In this document: positions 1-11,822 of the stretch, piece by piece
Numbering within the stretch: position 1 is the first letter of the stretch
Layout of the letters: each line of letters begins with the position of its first letter
NCBI GenBank assembly: GCA_920105625.2
Contig: OV050030.1
Coordinates: 66,989,807 to 67,053,806 of the forward strand
DNA length: 64,000 bases
Source of the DNA: Clusia tigrina
Taxonomy: Eukaryota; Arthropoda; Insecta; Diptera; Clusiidae
Reading direction: 5' to 3'
The notes under the pieces: generated by a model
What the model was told of the DNA's origin: nothing
Databases searched by the model: none
The model's input: the letters and a program-made list of their open reading frames with translations, nothing else
Translations under genes and position numbers: made by a program

Positions 1-93
1 GGAACACCAGAAAGGTCAGTTCACAGACTGAGATAGATGTAAAGAAATAGTATATAAGATCCAGGTTTCGGAAGAATAGATCTTCTTGTGATT

Positions 94-1196
94 TTAATCT
101 GAAAGTGAAAAGTGTCTTTGGTTTTGAATTAAAACGTTAGGGCTTTGAAGTTTACAGCTACGCGCACAGCAGTAGGACGTCCCGAGGACAACAAGGACAA
201 TACCACGACATCGCTGATACCTGATCGTTGATGTCGGTTGGGAGACAAGTCTGCTTAATGTTGCGTTTATCAGCAGCCGAGGGCTTTCATATCGATCCTT
301 GACCACCGCCCATGCGGCCTTGACATCATTTGCCGATTATGTGAATTGCCGAATTAATACTTCCGCCTGACCGGATAAACTGGACTTGAAGCACCACATC
401 TTTTGGTAAGTTGGAATTGGTTTTTTGTCGACAAACAACTCCATACATAGACCGTGGAACTGTCACCTCTTGTGGTAGCTTCTATCGAACTTTGGTCGTT
501 CAACCTTGGGTACTTTCAGACCAGATGTCGTCATATTGGCTGTTTGCCTGTTGACTGCTGTTGGAGAAGCTTGCATAATTGATGCCGCTGATTCTCGGGC
601 CATATCTTGTAGCTGCAAGTTTTGTGCAGTGATCGCTTGCTCAATCTGGCCAAAACCCTCGTAGTCGTATTAGCTGGTCTCATCAGGTAGCCAGATCCTT
701 TGGTGCAGGTCCTGGGCAGATTTTCAATGCGTTTCTACTGTTTTCGTCGGCATTGCATAATATTGCGACGTTTCTTGTGTCACACTATTAAGCACTTGAC
801 TAAGTAGTTTGCTAGCTGTGTCTATTGACTTATTTTGTTTGTCAATTAGTGAGCATAACTGACTTGACGGACTTCTGGTGGCTTCTATCACGGTGCTTGA
901 TATGCTTTTTACTGTCCGGTGCAGCCTTTGAGGTTGATTCTGCCTGGAGGCGTTTGAAGCCTGTACTGCTGTGTCCATTTCATCGCAGGCTTCTCGGTAT
1001 GTCGTTCGAATGGCAGTGTGTGTATCCTTCGTGTGTATCCTTCGTTGGTCGCGGATGGTATTGTCGAGTTTGTCAAACTGCACACGCAATTCATCCAGCT
1101 CCTTGGACTTTGCTGTTATAACATATGTTGTTCTGCGATGTTTTTTCCGGAGGGAGGCGCCTTCTTGTAGTTGGCTATGGTTATTTGTAAAGCCAT
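94..1196 (-). pseudogene. BEL/Pao gag remnant (BEL-1)
   Basis: Read on the minus strand, this resembles the structural Gag of a BEL/Pao LTR retrotransposon. The piece around 480-540 reads VPKVERPKFD. After stops it continues as FKSSLSGQAEVLIRQF and then DRYESPRLLINATLSRLV, which follows the order of motifs in the BEL gag domain (LPKxxLPxFSG, LxSSLxGxA, RYxxxRxLIxxxL). The intact gag at 60988-62295 shows the same order. A possible start is the ATG at 1196-1194, and the N-terminal part (724-1089) is open and polar. Several stops and frame changes make it non-functional, and no pol follows inside the window. The family assignment rests on motif order only. Confidence 0.6.
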
Positions 1197-1528
1197 TGCA
1201 AGTTCATCTTGCCTCAATTCTCATGATGATAAGGTATCGTCTTTCTGAATTTCATGTGTAGGATTCGTCTGATGTTTTCTGCTGATTAACGGCTAAAGCT
1301 AAATTGGTTGGTGCCGACTGCTGGTTATGGGCTCATGCTGACTTGATTGGTGTCGTCTGCTGTATGCAGGATCCGTCAATGGCTTGATGATAAGTCAGTA
1401 TATCACTTCTGAAGTCTTCTGCAGGTTACTTGCTTAGGACTTGATTTGTTTGTTGATACTTTATTGCTAGCTGTTTGCTGCCTACCTAAGTATATTTCAG
1501 TGATCAGTGGATAGATGGATACTTGGCA

Positions 1529-1780
1529 CCTGATTACGTCGCGTAACCAAAATGTATAGTATGATTTTATACCATAATATTTATTTTTTGACCAGACGCC
1601 ATTCTAATTACCAGTCTTCTAATTTGGGTAAACTTGGTACATTAACCAATTATACATCGCTGGAGTAAGATTAAAAGGCAACTTTTGTTGTTTCACATTA
1701 ACATTCTTTATTGAGTTTACAAACTATTTATAAGTACAATTTTGGATATTTGGGACATACATGAACAAACATAAATTCAA
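1529..1780 (-). repeat. Possible 5' LTR end and primer-binding site of BEL-1
   Basis: On the minus strand an AATAAA signal (1712-1707) is followed at 1548 by a sequence starting TGGTTACGCGACG. That is the geometry expected of an LTR end followed by a primer-binding site, about 330 bases upstream of the gag start at 1196. No second LTR copy is in the window, so the boundaries are guesses. Confidence 0.3.
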
Positions 1781-2837
1781 AATGCTGACCACATAAGTGC
1801 AATGGATTGCATTGAATGCAAGATCAAGTTCATTGTTGCAATATTATGCAATATAGGCTTTTTAGAGACATTGGACTGATAGCGTAAAAAATATAGTAAT
1901 ATAAAATATATCTTAATATAAAGTATGAAAATATGTACATATGTCCAAACAAATATAAACAGTTCTCTCCAAAATATAAAACAAAAATATATCTTCAAGT
2001 TCCCCCTTCATAACACCCCACTCTTCTCTACCAATCCTCTTTCTTTTATCCAAAACAAACAAACTAAAAAGCATATATTTTTTTTTAACTCAAAACTTTA
2101 CATTCATGCACTCCTTTAACATAATTGTTAAATTTATTGTCATCCATATCAACTACAAATTCAAACACCACCTCCTCTGCCAACTGTTGTGAGTGGAAAT
2201 CAAGCTACCTACGTGAAGTTGACTCACAGCACCAACTCCTAATATATATTGCACAACTGGTGTATTTAATATTTAAGTTATATTAGTTATATTAGCCCTG
2301 AAACAGGAAAATTACCTTGTAGCACCTGGAGGAAACCCAAGCTGAGTTGTTGAACCGTACCTGAAGCAGGGGACGGATCGTGTAATCCACGAGATGTCGA
2401 AAAGCGGAAAAATGGTGAGTAATTTAGTATACTAGCGTAATATAAGTAGATACTTCCGAGCCTGAAAGCGCCGTAGCGCGGTTCAAAGATGGCAACATTG
2501 GGCTCTATTTTACTGTTGCACACAACTACGCCTTGGCAACCATAGAACCGTCAGTATGATCGAACGGCATATTTATGTCAGCTTAGTTGCGGGGATTTTG
2601 TTATACGGGCTTTATGTTTAGTTGTCGCTACGGACATTTTTTAAGTAGACATTTTTTACATTCTTTTAAACACATTTCAATTCAGTGAGTATTTAGTATT
2701 AGGCAAGTATAAAGCTTCTCATCAAGAGGTGCATACAACATAGGTTTCTTGCAGCATTGTTTGAGAAATTCCAAAACTACGAACTACATATAAATGCAGT
2801 TGCTTTTATATGTCAATTATTTATGAAGCAATTGTTG
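1781..2837. other. Unassigned AT-rich interval
   Basis: I see no supported gene here. 1860-2120 is very AT-rich. 2290-2560 is less AT-rich and contains only short frames without recognisable domains. It may be old LTR or leader sequence, but nothing ties it to a family. Confidence 0.4.
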
Positions 2838-3290
2838 TGTAGTGTATGAAAAGCATAATGTATGTATATACACACAAACACCAACACCATACGCGGCGTA
2901 GGCACATGCAATATGAGCGGCGACCCAACATCGAACTCTCATTTAAGAATGTCCACGTTTTGGAGCGCGAACACCGCGCACGTTTTTGATTACGCTGCAT
3001 TCTAATGTTCAATGCCCTCGAACGAATGTACGCTGACATTGACCGTGATACTTTCCGCTGACATTGCAAAAGCTCCTTTATGTATTCAGAACCATGTTAT
3101 ATACTAAGTCTTAGCACATAGGAAATTAAAGTATAAATAGCAATAAGGTTTTATCAATAAATGAGATTCGATCTGGAAACCAAACTTATCACTTCTCATT
3201 TAATATTTGGCTGTACTCTAGTAGTCGTCGAATGAAATTGTGCGCTAGCTCCCGCGCCATTATATATAATACATCGAGCCCATCATTACA
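2838..3290 (+). repeat. Orphan gypsy-type LTR (LTR-i)
   Basis: The segment starts TGTAGTGTAT and ends GAGCCCATCATTACA, and is followed directly by TGGCGATCATAC, a plausible primer-binding site. The same start (TGTAGTGTATCATGAAAG) and the same GAGCCCATCAT end occur at 51457-51980, which defines a shared LTR family. A promoter/poly(A)-like AATAAA lies near 3157. No internal coding region of this element follows. Confidence 0.6.
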
Positions 3291-3406
3291 TGGCGATCAT
3301 ACATTTCGCTTCTCACTCAAATATCTGGCTGTACTCTTGAAGTCGCCGAATTAAATTGTGCGCTAGCACTCGCGCCGTTATACAATTCTTTGAGCCCATC
3401 ATTACA
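3183..3406 (+). repeat. Tandem duplication of the LTR 3' end
   Basis: Two similar units of about 108 bases lie head to tail at 3183-3290 and 3299-3406. Each contains TGGCTGTACTCT, a GTGCGCTAGC(T/A)C core and ends GAGCCCATCATTACA. They differ at roughly one base in six, so the duplication is old or the second unit is the end of a different LTR copy. Confidence 0.7.
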
Positions 3407-3463
3407 GTGATTTCACTAAAAAATAAATTTCAAAAGAAATAGACTCAATACGTTACGCATAAA

Positions 3464-3817
3464 AGTTAATCACATAGATGTTATTTAAATTAAAAAAATA
3501 TTTTTTATTGGTGGTATGCACCTTCTTTATTTGAGGATGGAAATCAAACTAAAATCTAATACAAAATATACTTAAGTCTAAACCTATCATACTGTTTGTA
3601 CCCACGTTGCTGCCGGATGTTTTGTCGCTAAAAGATGCTGAGCTTGTATTCCCACGATTCTGGATTGGGATGAGTGAACTAAATTGTAGATTGCAGGTGT
3701 TCGGCTTTTAGCAGACGCGGTGTCATCGCAAAACGTGTGAATTATTTGCACACGGGTTGAGTGTGCAATATGATATTTGCTTTGGTTTAGGTGAATGCAG
3801 TTTATTTCACCTTAACT
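3464..3817 (-). repeat. Gyp-1 3' LTR and polypurine tract
   Basis: A 354-bp direct repeat of 13600-13937. On the minus strand it starts AGTTAAGGTGAAATAAACTG and is preceded by the polypurine tract AGGGGTGGAGG (plus-strand complement at 3818-3828). Relative to the other LTR it has one 16-bp insertion near 3497-3512. Confidence 0.92.
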
Positions 3818-3875
3818 CCTCCACCCCTAAATTCGGTCGTCCTCGATCGATATGTCATATTTTTTCCTTTTTTTC

Positions 3876-5300
3876 TTAGAAAAGCGGAATCTGGTTTAGC
3901 CTTGTAATTTTATTGGTTGGCTTGTTGTCAACGCTCAAGTCTGGTAGGGATATCGATGTTGCTGGTGTTTCCTCTATGTCGACCTTTTGTTTTGTGCTAT
4001 TTACCTTAACTTTCTTGAGGTACCTCTTCCCCATGGTCACCAATAAAATTAATGTTATTGTTGCAATAAGTGCATATTTTACAGCGGTTCTCAACTGATT
4101 TTTCTGCTCCAGGACATCTATGTTTCTTGAATTGTTGATATTAAGTTCTTTAAACATTTCGAGAGTTAGATGCTCCTCTGATCGGCTGGCTGCAGACTTT
4201 GGTTGCAGTAGGGTTGGTAACGGCAGTACTTTCAGCACACTGTTGTACGAATAAGTCCGATTTTCGACCGTTATTGATGCGTTTTGATACTGGATAAGAT
4301 ATGTTCCCCGCAGTTTAACATCTCATTGTTCATGGTAATTGTCCCATTATATTGATTCAACAGCAGTAGTCCGGGGTTAATTTTATCCACGGTTAGCACG
4401 TGTTGGTTGTTCGTAAGGGTGCAAGTGTGGGGTATGCTTCTGAGCAAGTTCGGTATACAGGTGGTATTACTTAAATTAACAATATTTTTATCCTTACAAA
4501 TAGATATGTCATTATATTCCTTACATTGGCTTTTTATGCCGTACATATTATTATTACAATTTAAAATAATTTCATCTCGGTTCTGGTTACAACATGACCA
4601 TTTTTTACCGGTTTTATTAACATTGTTATACAAATTTCATTGCTAGTTGTGGGCATATTTGCTATGTAAATTATGACCGAATTATTTGCCGCTATTTTTA
4701 TGTCAGCAAATTCAAATGCTTTTTCTATATTTATAAATTGCATATTTTCATTTTCTTATATTGTCTTAGTAACATTTATTTCATTATTTGATAGAATAAC
4801 GGAGTTTACTATGCTAGCCTTAGCCCAATTTATAGCGTATTCAATATATGTCATTTCTTCTTTTATAGATTCTATTTAATACTTCATACTTAATGCTAAT
4901 TCAGCTTTAATTATATTTTCATTTTTTACTAATTTTGAAATTTTATTCGTTTCATTAGTGAGTTCTTTTATTCTTTCAAGCGTTACTTTATTTATGATTA
5001 CTTGCTGATTATTATTTTCTAATGCAGTGTTTATTTTTTGGGATATGATATCAAAGTCAGCGTGGTCTGGATTTTCAGCAATCCACTTCCAAGTGCTCCC
5101 GATAAAATCAATTGATCGTTTGATCTTTGCTTTGGGGATTCGTCTGGATAGGTGTTCTCGGGTTTGGGAGATTTGATGTAATAGGAAGGGATAGAATGGA
5201 TGTTCGGGATTTATATTTTTCCTAACGACAATTTCCATTTCGTTGATGATATCTCCATAATGATCCAGTTCTATAACATGTATTTATAGCAATCAGCTTT
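3876..5300 (-). pseudogene. Gyp-1 env-like glycoprotein, broken
   Basis: Three minus-strand frames (5238-4876, 4633-4271, 4238-3876) together look like an errantivirus-type envelope protein, placed correctly between pol and the 3' LTR. The first frame has a basic stretch KAKIKR directly before SIDFIGS, which resembles a furin-type site followed by a fusion-peptide region, then a WKWIAENPDH segment and a helical stretch. The middle frame is Cys-rich with several N-x-S/T sites (for example NLSNTT). The last frame has a hydrophobic membrane anchor (ALIATITLILLVTM) followed by a basic tail. Frame changes near 4876 and 4640-4740 and missing sequence break the gene. It is an old copy and cannot encode a full protein. 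Confidence 0.8.
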
Positions 5301-5379
5301 GAGTTAGAATAGTCAAGTATTTGTGTTTCAGATTTGACGAGAGCAAATGTAATTCTAAAAAAAAAATTTTAATTTATTG

Positions 5380-5894
5380 GTCATTCGACGTCAGTTTCGA
5401 ATATATTTTTTATGAATTATCCTGCCGCTTTCTGTTAATACTGTTGTGTTTCCGTTCTCCTTCACTATTTCATCTTTGAATCTTTCATGTAGTTTAGATC
5501 CCACTCGTCTATTTTCTTCGACGTCAATTGTCTGTCCGGCTGAATATTGTTTTTTTTCTTGTTTGTTTTTGTTGTGGTAACCAAGGTTTTTCTTCTGTTT
5601 TTGTAGTAGTTTGTCTATATTGTCCTGTCTTGCTCATTCGTAGTCTTCAGGTGTGCAATTTATGTTTCTTCCAAAAAAAATATCTATGGGTATTTTTCTT
5701 ACTGTTGAATGAATACATGGTTATATTCGTTAATGGCTCGTTCGAGAAGCTCTTCAACATTTCTGTGTCCACTGTCGTTCTTTAAGCATCGCATGATTTC
5801 AATCAAGGTCGAGTGGAATCGTTCGACCTGTCCGTTTGCTTCGCTTCTTTATGGTGGTGTGGTGTACACGTCAATATGGAGCTCGTTTTTCATC
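5380..5894 (-). pseudogene. Gyp-1 integrase, C-terminal half
   Basis: Minus-strand reading gives VYTTPP, then EANGQVERFHSTL with the catalytic Glu, followed by a basic Lys-rich tail with stops and frame changes. This is the second half of a retroviral-type DDE integrase. Its first half lies at 10711-10990, beyond the LINE. The 12-bp sequence at 5895-5906 is the duplicated target of that insertion. Frameshifts are present near 5850 and 5700. Confidence 0.85.
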
Positions 5895-5906
5895 ATGAAA
5901 GGTATT
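5895..5906. repeat. Target-site duplication, left copy
   Basis: ATGAAAGGTATT occurs here and again at 10699-10710, exactly flanking LINE Jock-1. The sequences on the outer sides rejoin the two halves of the Gyp-1 integrase. Confidence 0.92.
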
Positions 5907-6189
5907 ATATAGGTGAAAACAAATCGGCGAAAGTAAGACAGTTTGGATGTGTTTTTCGGTTGCTCCTCAATTATATGGTGATTTAAAGTGAAATAATGTA
6001 ATGTTTCGAGTTTTAAGCCCAGCGAAATAGACGCATAATAAAAGTCAGTGAGTGAAATTGGCAAAAGGAGTTTGTGCGAAATATCAAATATCAGTTTTTA
6101 AACTTAAAATTTGAATTTGTGTTAGCTTCTAATAAAGAAGCGGAACTATAGCGGTCAGTGGATGAGCGTATTGCGCTCTCCCACTCACA

Positions 6190-7957
6190 ATGCGCTCTCA
6201 AATTGTGCCTGCACTTGCACCAAGACCTGATCTGCCTCAGTCGCTTTCCCAGCAGCGGCCGGTAATCGCGCAACTGAGTGAGTACAGTATGCTACCTTCT
6301 CTCCCCAATGCAAGGTCGGATGTTCTCGGCATGACTGTCGATAGCGGTTTGACGACTAATGTGGTTCGCTCAACACCTTTGCCTGCAAAACAGAGACAAG
6401 CTAGCGGAAGTAGCATGTCCCACAACAGCGACCGGGCAGCGGCCATCATGCAACTGCAACTTCACAGCGTTCAATTGCGACTGCACTTAACAATGCAAGT
6501 GCAAGTACACACAGTTCGCACTCAAACCAGAACCAATGTCCAAAAGTGTCTCTGGCACTCTCTCCGCATTCGCCCTCTTGGAGCGCTCAATGTTCAACAC
6601 CCAGCCCAACGGCGTCCATAACTAAAGAGTGCAAACAGGTTCCATCCACGTCTCTCTCTCACTAGTCCGATCGTGCTAGAGCAAATTCGCCAACAGTGGC
6701 TGAGCGCACTGAAAATGCACTCACACCAACCATCAATGCAAACCACTCAACCAAAAATTTTTCAAACAACCCAGCAGGGAGAAGTGGAAATTCACCAACT
6801 GGTTTAGATAGGTATATCCTTATAAACAAGCGCAAGCGAAACCCAAAATCGAGTGCAATCAAAACAAACATCGCAAAAATTAGCAAAACTAGCGAGAGCC
6901 TAATCTCTAGTAATAATCGCTTCGCACTACTTCAAAGTGCTGAGGAGGCAGACGCACCCAAACCTAATATTATATTCAAACCACCTCCCATTTACTTACG
7001 AGAACGTAACTCCAGTAAATTAGTTGCAAAGCTTACCGAGCTCATTGGTCCTAACAATTTCCATGTCACCCCTCTTGTTAAAGGAAATATCCAAGAAACA
7101 AAAATCCAAATACATAGTGAGAGCAACTACAGAGTGGTTACAAAAAAAACCTCGACAATGATAAAAAAAGCTACTACACCTATCAGCATAAAAGTAGCAA
7201 AGGCCTTACCATTGTCATAAAGGGACTTGAATCAGATATTCCCCCTGCTGAAGTCAAAGAAGCACTACATGAAGCAGGGTTCGCTGCCCGCTCTATTATA
7301 AATATAATAAATCGCAACAGAATCCCTCAGCCATTGTTTCGCGTAGAATTGGAACCTGAAAACCAAAAGCTTTAAAAAGGAGAAGTGCATGGTATTTATA
7401 ATCTCCGCTATCTTATGCATCGCAGAATTACTGTGGAAGAGTCCCTCAAACGAAACGGCCCAGTTCAATGTTCTAATTGCCAAGAATTTGTGCACACAAA
7501 GTCCTATTGCACTCTTCGTACTGTATGTGTTTCCTGTGGTGATTTACACCCCACATCAGAATGTACGAAGACTAAAACTTATAAAGCTGCTAGAAAGTGC
7601 AGTAATTGTGGTGGTAACCATACTGCCAATTACAGAGGTTGTCCTGTATACCAGGAAATTAAGAACAGTGACCCTCAGTTAAAGAATAAGCGCACTCAAC
7701 CTAGTCCAAATATACCGCCCATTGCACAACCACAGAAGTCAATTCCGTACCCCGACACAGGGACGACGTATGCCGGGGTACTTAAGTTAGGGATGGATCA
7801 GCAGTCCGGGACTGGTTCAAATCTACATAATTTTGAAGGAATGATAGCAACGCTCACACAATGTATGACGCAGTTCATGACCTCCATACAAACAATGATT
7901 CAAGAAATGATGAGAAACCAAAACCAGCTCATGCAGCTTCTGCTATCTCCGAAATGA
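6190..7957 (+). pseudogene. Jock-1 ORF1 (Gag-like nucleic-acid-binding protein)
   Basis: ORF1 proteins of Jockey-clade LINEs bind the element RNA. Frames at 6190-6621, 6696-7220 and 7385-7957 are parts of one gene. The region near 7200-7370 reads IVIKGLESDIPPAEVKEAL and NRIPQPLFRVEL, typical of the RNA-binding domain. 7460-7650 has three Cys/His knuckles beginning CSNCQEF, CVSCGDLHPTSEC and CSNCGGNHTANYRGC. A frame change near 7190 and an in-frame TAA at 7372-7374 disrupt it. Its TGA stop (7955-7957) overlaps the ATG of ORF2 in an ATGA arrangement. The true start is uncertain; 6190 is the first ATG of the leading open frame. Confidence 0.85.
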
Positions 7958-10508
7958 ACCTACTTAAGATCTGTCAATGGAATGCAAACGGTGTAAGCCA
8001 GCACAAGTTACAAATAAACAAATTTTTACTCACTAATGAAATCGACATACTTCTTATATCCGAAACCCATCTAACCGATAAACACAATTTTTACATACCG
8101 GGATATAAATTCTATGCTACAAAGCATCTCGCTGGTACAGCCCATGGTGGCACTGGAATCCTAATCAAACAAAGAATAAAACACTTCGTTATGGAAGAAT
8201 ACAACAAGGAGTTCCTACAACCAACATCAGTTTGTCTGGACGGATGGGAGGATAACTTAACAATATCCGCTGTGTACTGCCCACCTAGATTTAAAATAAC
8301 AAGTAACCAATTCTCAGACTTCTTCTCCACACTAAGAACAAGTTTTCTAACTGCTGGCGACTACAATGCCAAACACACTTACTGGGGCTCACGGCTAACA
8401 ACACCAAAAGGAAAACAATTATATAACTTCATGCTTTCTGACACCAAGATTGCTATTGTCTCTTCAGGACAACCATCGTACTGGCCGACAGACCCACGTA
8501 AGATACCTGACCTTGTTGATTTTGGAGTTGCTAGAAACCTAAAACGAGAGCAACTCAAAGTAGAACACCTTAACGACCTCTCTTCAGGTCACTCTCCTAT
8601 TATAATACATCTGAAAAAAAGTTACGCCTTACCTACGAATTCACACCCACTAAAACTAACTGGCTGAAATACAGAAAATACATCAGTAGTCATATCAACT
8701 TAAACCCACGTCTCAAAACTAATGAGGACATTGAAACATTTCTGGAACAATTTACCTCGACCCTAAGATTAGCTGTGCGCCACTCTGCGGACAAGCGTGA
8801 CAACAACTGCAACAGCATCCGGCGCCCACAAACCTCAACCCAAATCGATATTCTCCTTACTGAAAAAGGAAGACGCGTCGTAAATGGCAAAAATCCAGGT
8901 CCCCTTTCCTAAAACGGAAGTTATCTATTGCCAGTGAAAATTTGAGAAAAGCCTTGCATCTAGAATCAGATCGTTGCCTGGACCAATATATCCAAAACCT
9001 TTCTCCGACTGACGTCACCAATTACTCTCTGTGGAAAGCTGTCAGAGAAATGAAAGCACCTACACGCGGGATTCCACCGATTCGTACAAAAAACGGAAAC
9101 TGGGCAAGAAGCGATGATGAAAAGTCTGCTGTTTTCGCCGAACACTTAAGATATGTTTTTACCCCCAACCCACATCGCAATACCAATAACCTAATATTAA
9201 CCCCCTCGCCAGATGCAACATGCTCGCCTATTAAATTAAAAACAACAGAAGTAAGTAATGCGATTAGTAACCTTGCTCTTAACAAAGGACACGACCTCAT
9301 TACTGGAAAAATGATAAAGGAGTTACCCCAAATGGCCATCATCTTACTTACTTCACTATTTAATGGCTTGTTGCGCTTAGGATACTTTCCTAATGCCTGG
9401 AAAGTCTCAGTAATCACAATGATCCCGAAACCAGGAAAAGACCCCTCCCAATCGTCATCATATAGACCGATTAGCCTCCTGCCTATCTTATCAAAACTCT
9501 TAGAACACCATAGTACAATAGAGCAGGTTTATCGAATAGTGGACGAGATAAAAAACGCATTCGACAAAAAGCAATATTGTTCAGCCATCTTTTTAGACGT
9601 GGCGCAGGCATTTGACAAGGTCTGACACGAGGGGCTTATTTACAAAATAAAAAAGCTGTTGCCCACAAAAGTACAAAAAATATTGGAATCGTATCTGAGG
9701 GGCAGAAAGTTCAAGGTAAGGTACAATAATACTTACTCTAAATGCTTTGACATCAAAGCTGCAGTACCAAAAGGAAGCGTGCTAGGTCCGGTGTTGTATC
9801 TACTATTTACCTCAGATCTGCCTACCAACAAATATCTAACAACAGCAACTTTCGCAGACGATACAGCTATCCTTATCATTCATCCGAATCCCAAAATCGC
9901 ATCCCGTGACTTAGAAGATCATCTGGTCCTAGTAAGAAATAATTGGCGAATAAACGTTAATGAATCGAAAAGTACGCATATTACCTTTACTATAAAAAAG
10001 GTGCATGTCCAGCGATAAAACTCAACAACGTTCCTATTCCTCAAGCAAAGGAGGTGAAGTACCTAGGAATTCATCTTGACTCACGTTTGACATGGAAGCG
10101 CCACATCGAAGCCAAAAAAAAAACAAATGAATTTGAAAGCAAATAGCCTAATAGCCAGGTTGAGCCTAGAATATAAAACACTGCTGTACAAAGCCATCAT
10201 AAAACCAATTTGGACTTACGGTAGCCAGTTGTGGGGCGGCGCAAGCAACTCTAACATAGAACTGATACAAAGAGCGCAGTCCAAAATTCTAAGAACTATT
10301 ACTGGGCTCCTTGGTTTATAAAGAATACAAACATTCACAAAGATCTGAACATTCCGCTCGTAAAAAAGGAAATCTTTGACGCCAGCTAAAATATGCCCAA
10401 AAAATCAAAGAGCACCCAAATCATCTAGCTAGGATACTAGCATGTAATAGGGTTCCAAGTCGCCTAAAACGTACGAAATCACCAGCACAACTAACCTCGA
10501 CACCTTAA
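7954..10508 (+). pseudogene. Jock-1 ORF2 (endonuclease and reverse transcriptase)
   Basis: ORF2 makes the enzyme for target-primed reverse transcription. It starts MNLLKICQWNANGV at 7954. The APE-type endonuclease follows, with ISETHLT, GDYNAKHTYWGS and SSGHSPI motifs up to about 8620. The RT domain begins near 8950 (YSLWKAVREMK) and includes MIPKPGKDPSQSSSYRPISL, FLDVAQAFDKV, a GSVLGPVLY box and the catalytic TFADDTAIL at 9850-9880. The C-terminal part ends at the TAA at 10506-10508. Stops or frameshifts lie near 8667, 8890-8940, at 9623-9625 (TGA where DKVWHEG is expected), near 10015 and at 10319-10321. The catalytic residues are otherwise kept. Confidence 0.9.
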
Positions 10509-10698
10509 TCATGTACAAACACTAATAAAACATTTATTACAGTAACTAACATATAACATGCTGATTACTAAAAATCACTAAGCATTGGCAAGGTGTATTA
10601 ATATTAATTATTTAGTTTGTAAGATATGCTAACTTATTGTTAGTCTAAGATTAGAAGATACAATAAATAAATATATGAAATAAAAAAAAATAAAAAAA

Positions 10699-10710
10699 AT
10701 GAAAGGTATT
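10699..10710. repeat. Target-site duplication, right copy
   Basis: The second copy of ATGAAAGGTATT, directly after the A-rich tail of Jock-1. It marks the return to Gyp-1 integrase sequence. Confidence 0.92.
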
Positions 10711-11080
10711 GACTCTGAGTTGAATGACTTATAGTTAGTTCCCTTAGCGGTTGCCTGATATTTTCTATTGATTTTCCTTGCAGAATTTTTGTTTGAGCAT
10801 ATTTAGAGAATTTGTCCATTGCGGTCATTACAAGTTTTTTTTCGGTACTGAAAATGTCTATATGAACTGTATGTCCGGGGAAAGTTGGTATGGGGGTTTC
10901 ATTCAGTTTAGGTGAGTTTGGGTGCCTTTCATATTTATTTTTCTTGCATATGGTACACATTTCTGTGATTCTTTTAATTTTTCTGGGCATTGCTGGGAAG
11001 TAGTACTTTTCTTATATCTGAATTTTATTTTCACGTGGATTTCGATGTGCTCTATTATGGGTTTGAACTATTAGGTCTTC
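10711..11080 (-). pseudogene. Gyp-1 integrase, N-terminal half
   Basis: Minus-strand reading shows the HHCC zinc-binding module (THNRAHRN followed by MCTICKKNK). The start of the DDE core follows, with HTVHIDIFSTEKK, where the first catalytic Asp sits in HIDIF, and MDKFSKYAQTK. The frame then runs into the LINE at 10698. A stop near 11010 splits the zinc module. The rest of the domain is at 5380-5894. Confidence 0.88.
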
Positions 11081-11822
11081 TTCTTCTTGTTCGTTGGTGA
11101 TATCTTCTACCTGTAGTTGTGAGAACCGAATACGATAACTTGAAAAAAAATTTTGGTAGATTTCTTGGATTTGGCCCATTATATTTTCTTGCGTTTTAAT
11201 GCAATAGATTACGCTGGGATTTAGGTATCTTTTCAAAATATCTACTAGCTTTTCAGGAGTCAGATTGGGTTCAGTTATTAAATGCCTGTGGTAAGTGGGG
11301 AATATTATTTTGAAGCTGTAATTCGGAGGGCTTCCTTCATTTAAGAAAATTTGATTCTTGAATACGTTTATTGGGGCTTCAATACTTAGAATTAAGTTGT
11401 GTGGTAAACTTTCTGAGCTGTGCTGTGTGGGTGTTAATGAGTTTACGAACGTGTTCTTAGATAGTCGCGAAAGAGCATCTGCTACGACATTAGTTCTTCC
11501 AGGTTTGTACTGTAGCGTATAATTGTACTCCTCCAGTATCGCTTTCCAACTTTTCATTTTGGAGTTGTTGTTCTTATTGCTCACCGCGTATGTTAGAGGT
11601 TGACGGAGGTTGGTCTGTGAATATCTTTACTTTTGCAAATCCGTACAAGTAGTTCCGTAGCGAGTTTAGTGACCAGATTATGGCCAACATTTCTTTTTCG
11701 TTCGCTGCGTAACTTTCCTCGGTTTTGCTAAGGGTTCTTGATATGAAGGTGATAGGTCTGTCTTGTTGGGAGAGTAAGGCGCCGAAGGCGGAATTAGACG
11801 CGTCCGTCATCAGTTCGAAATC
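11081..11822 (-). pseudogene. Gyp-1 RNase H and connector
   Basis: The frame at 11810-11574 reads MTDASNSAFGALLSQQ, YAANEKEMLAI and IFTDQPP, which carry the RNase H active-site Asp, Glu and Asp. After a frame change near 11580 it continues with YTLQYKPGRTNVVADALSRL, the usual end of a gypsy RNase H, and a connector leading to integrase. RNase H removes the RNA strand during reverse transcription. It is broken by at least one frameshift. Confidence 0.88.

Larger units (their letters stand above)
5907..10698 (+). mobile_element. Jock-1: near full-length Jockey-clade LINE
   Basis: A non-LTR retrotransposon of 4792 bp with a 5' leader (5907-6189), ORF1 (6190-7957), ORF2 (7954-10508) and a short 3' region ending in an A-rich tail (10640-10698). 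It is flanked by a 12-bp target duplication and inserted in antisense orientation to its host element Gyp-1. ORF1 carries three CCHC knuckles; ORF2 carries an APE-type endonuclease and a reverse transcriptase with FADD. A few stops and frameshifts disable both ORFs. The order is that of Jockey-type elements, and the endonuclease and RT sequences resemble those of Jock-2. Confidence 0.92.

Noticed and set aside
825..1261. Overlapping plus-strand frames with Cys and Leu
   Set aside because: They are antisense to the BEL-1 gag remnant.
6237..6449. Minus-strand frame with a hydrophobic stretch
   Set aside because: Antisense to Jock-1 ORF1, with no independent support.
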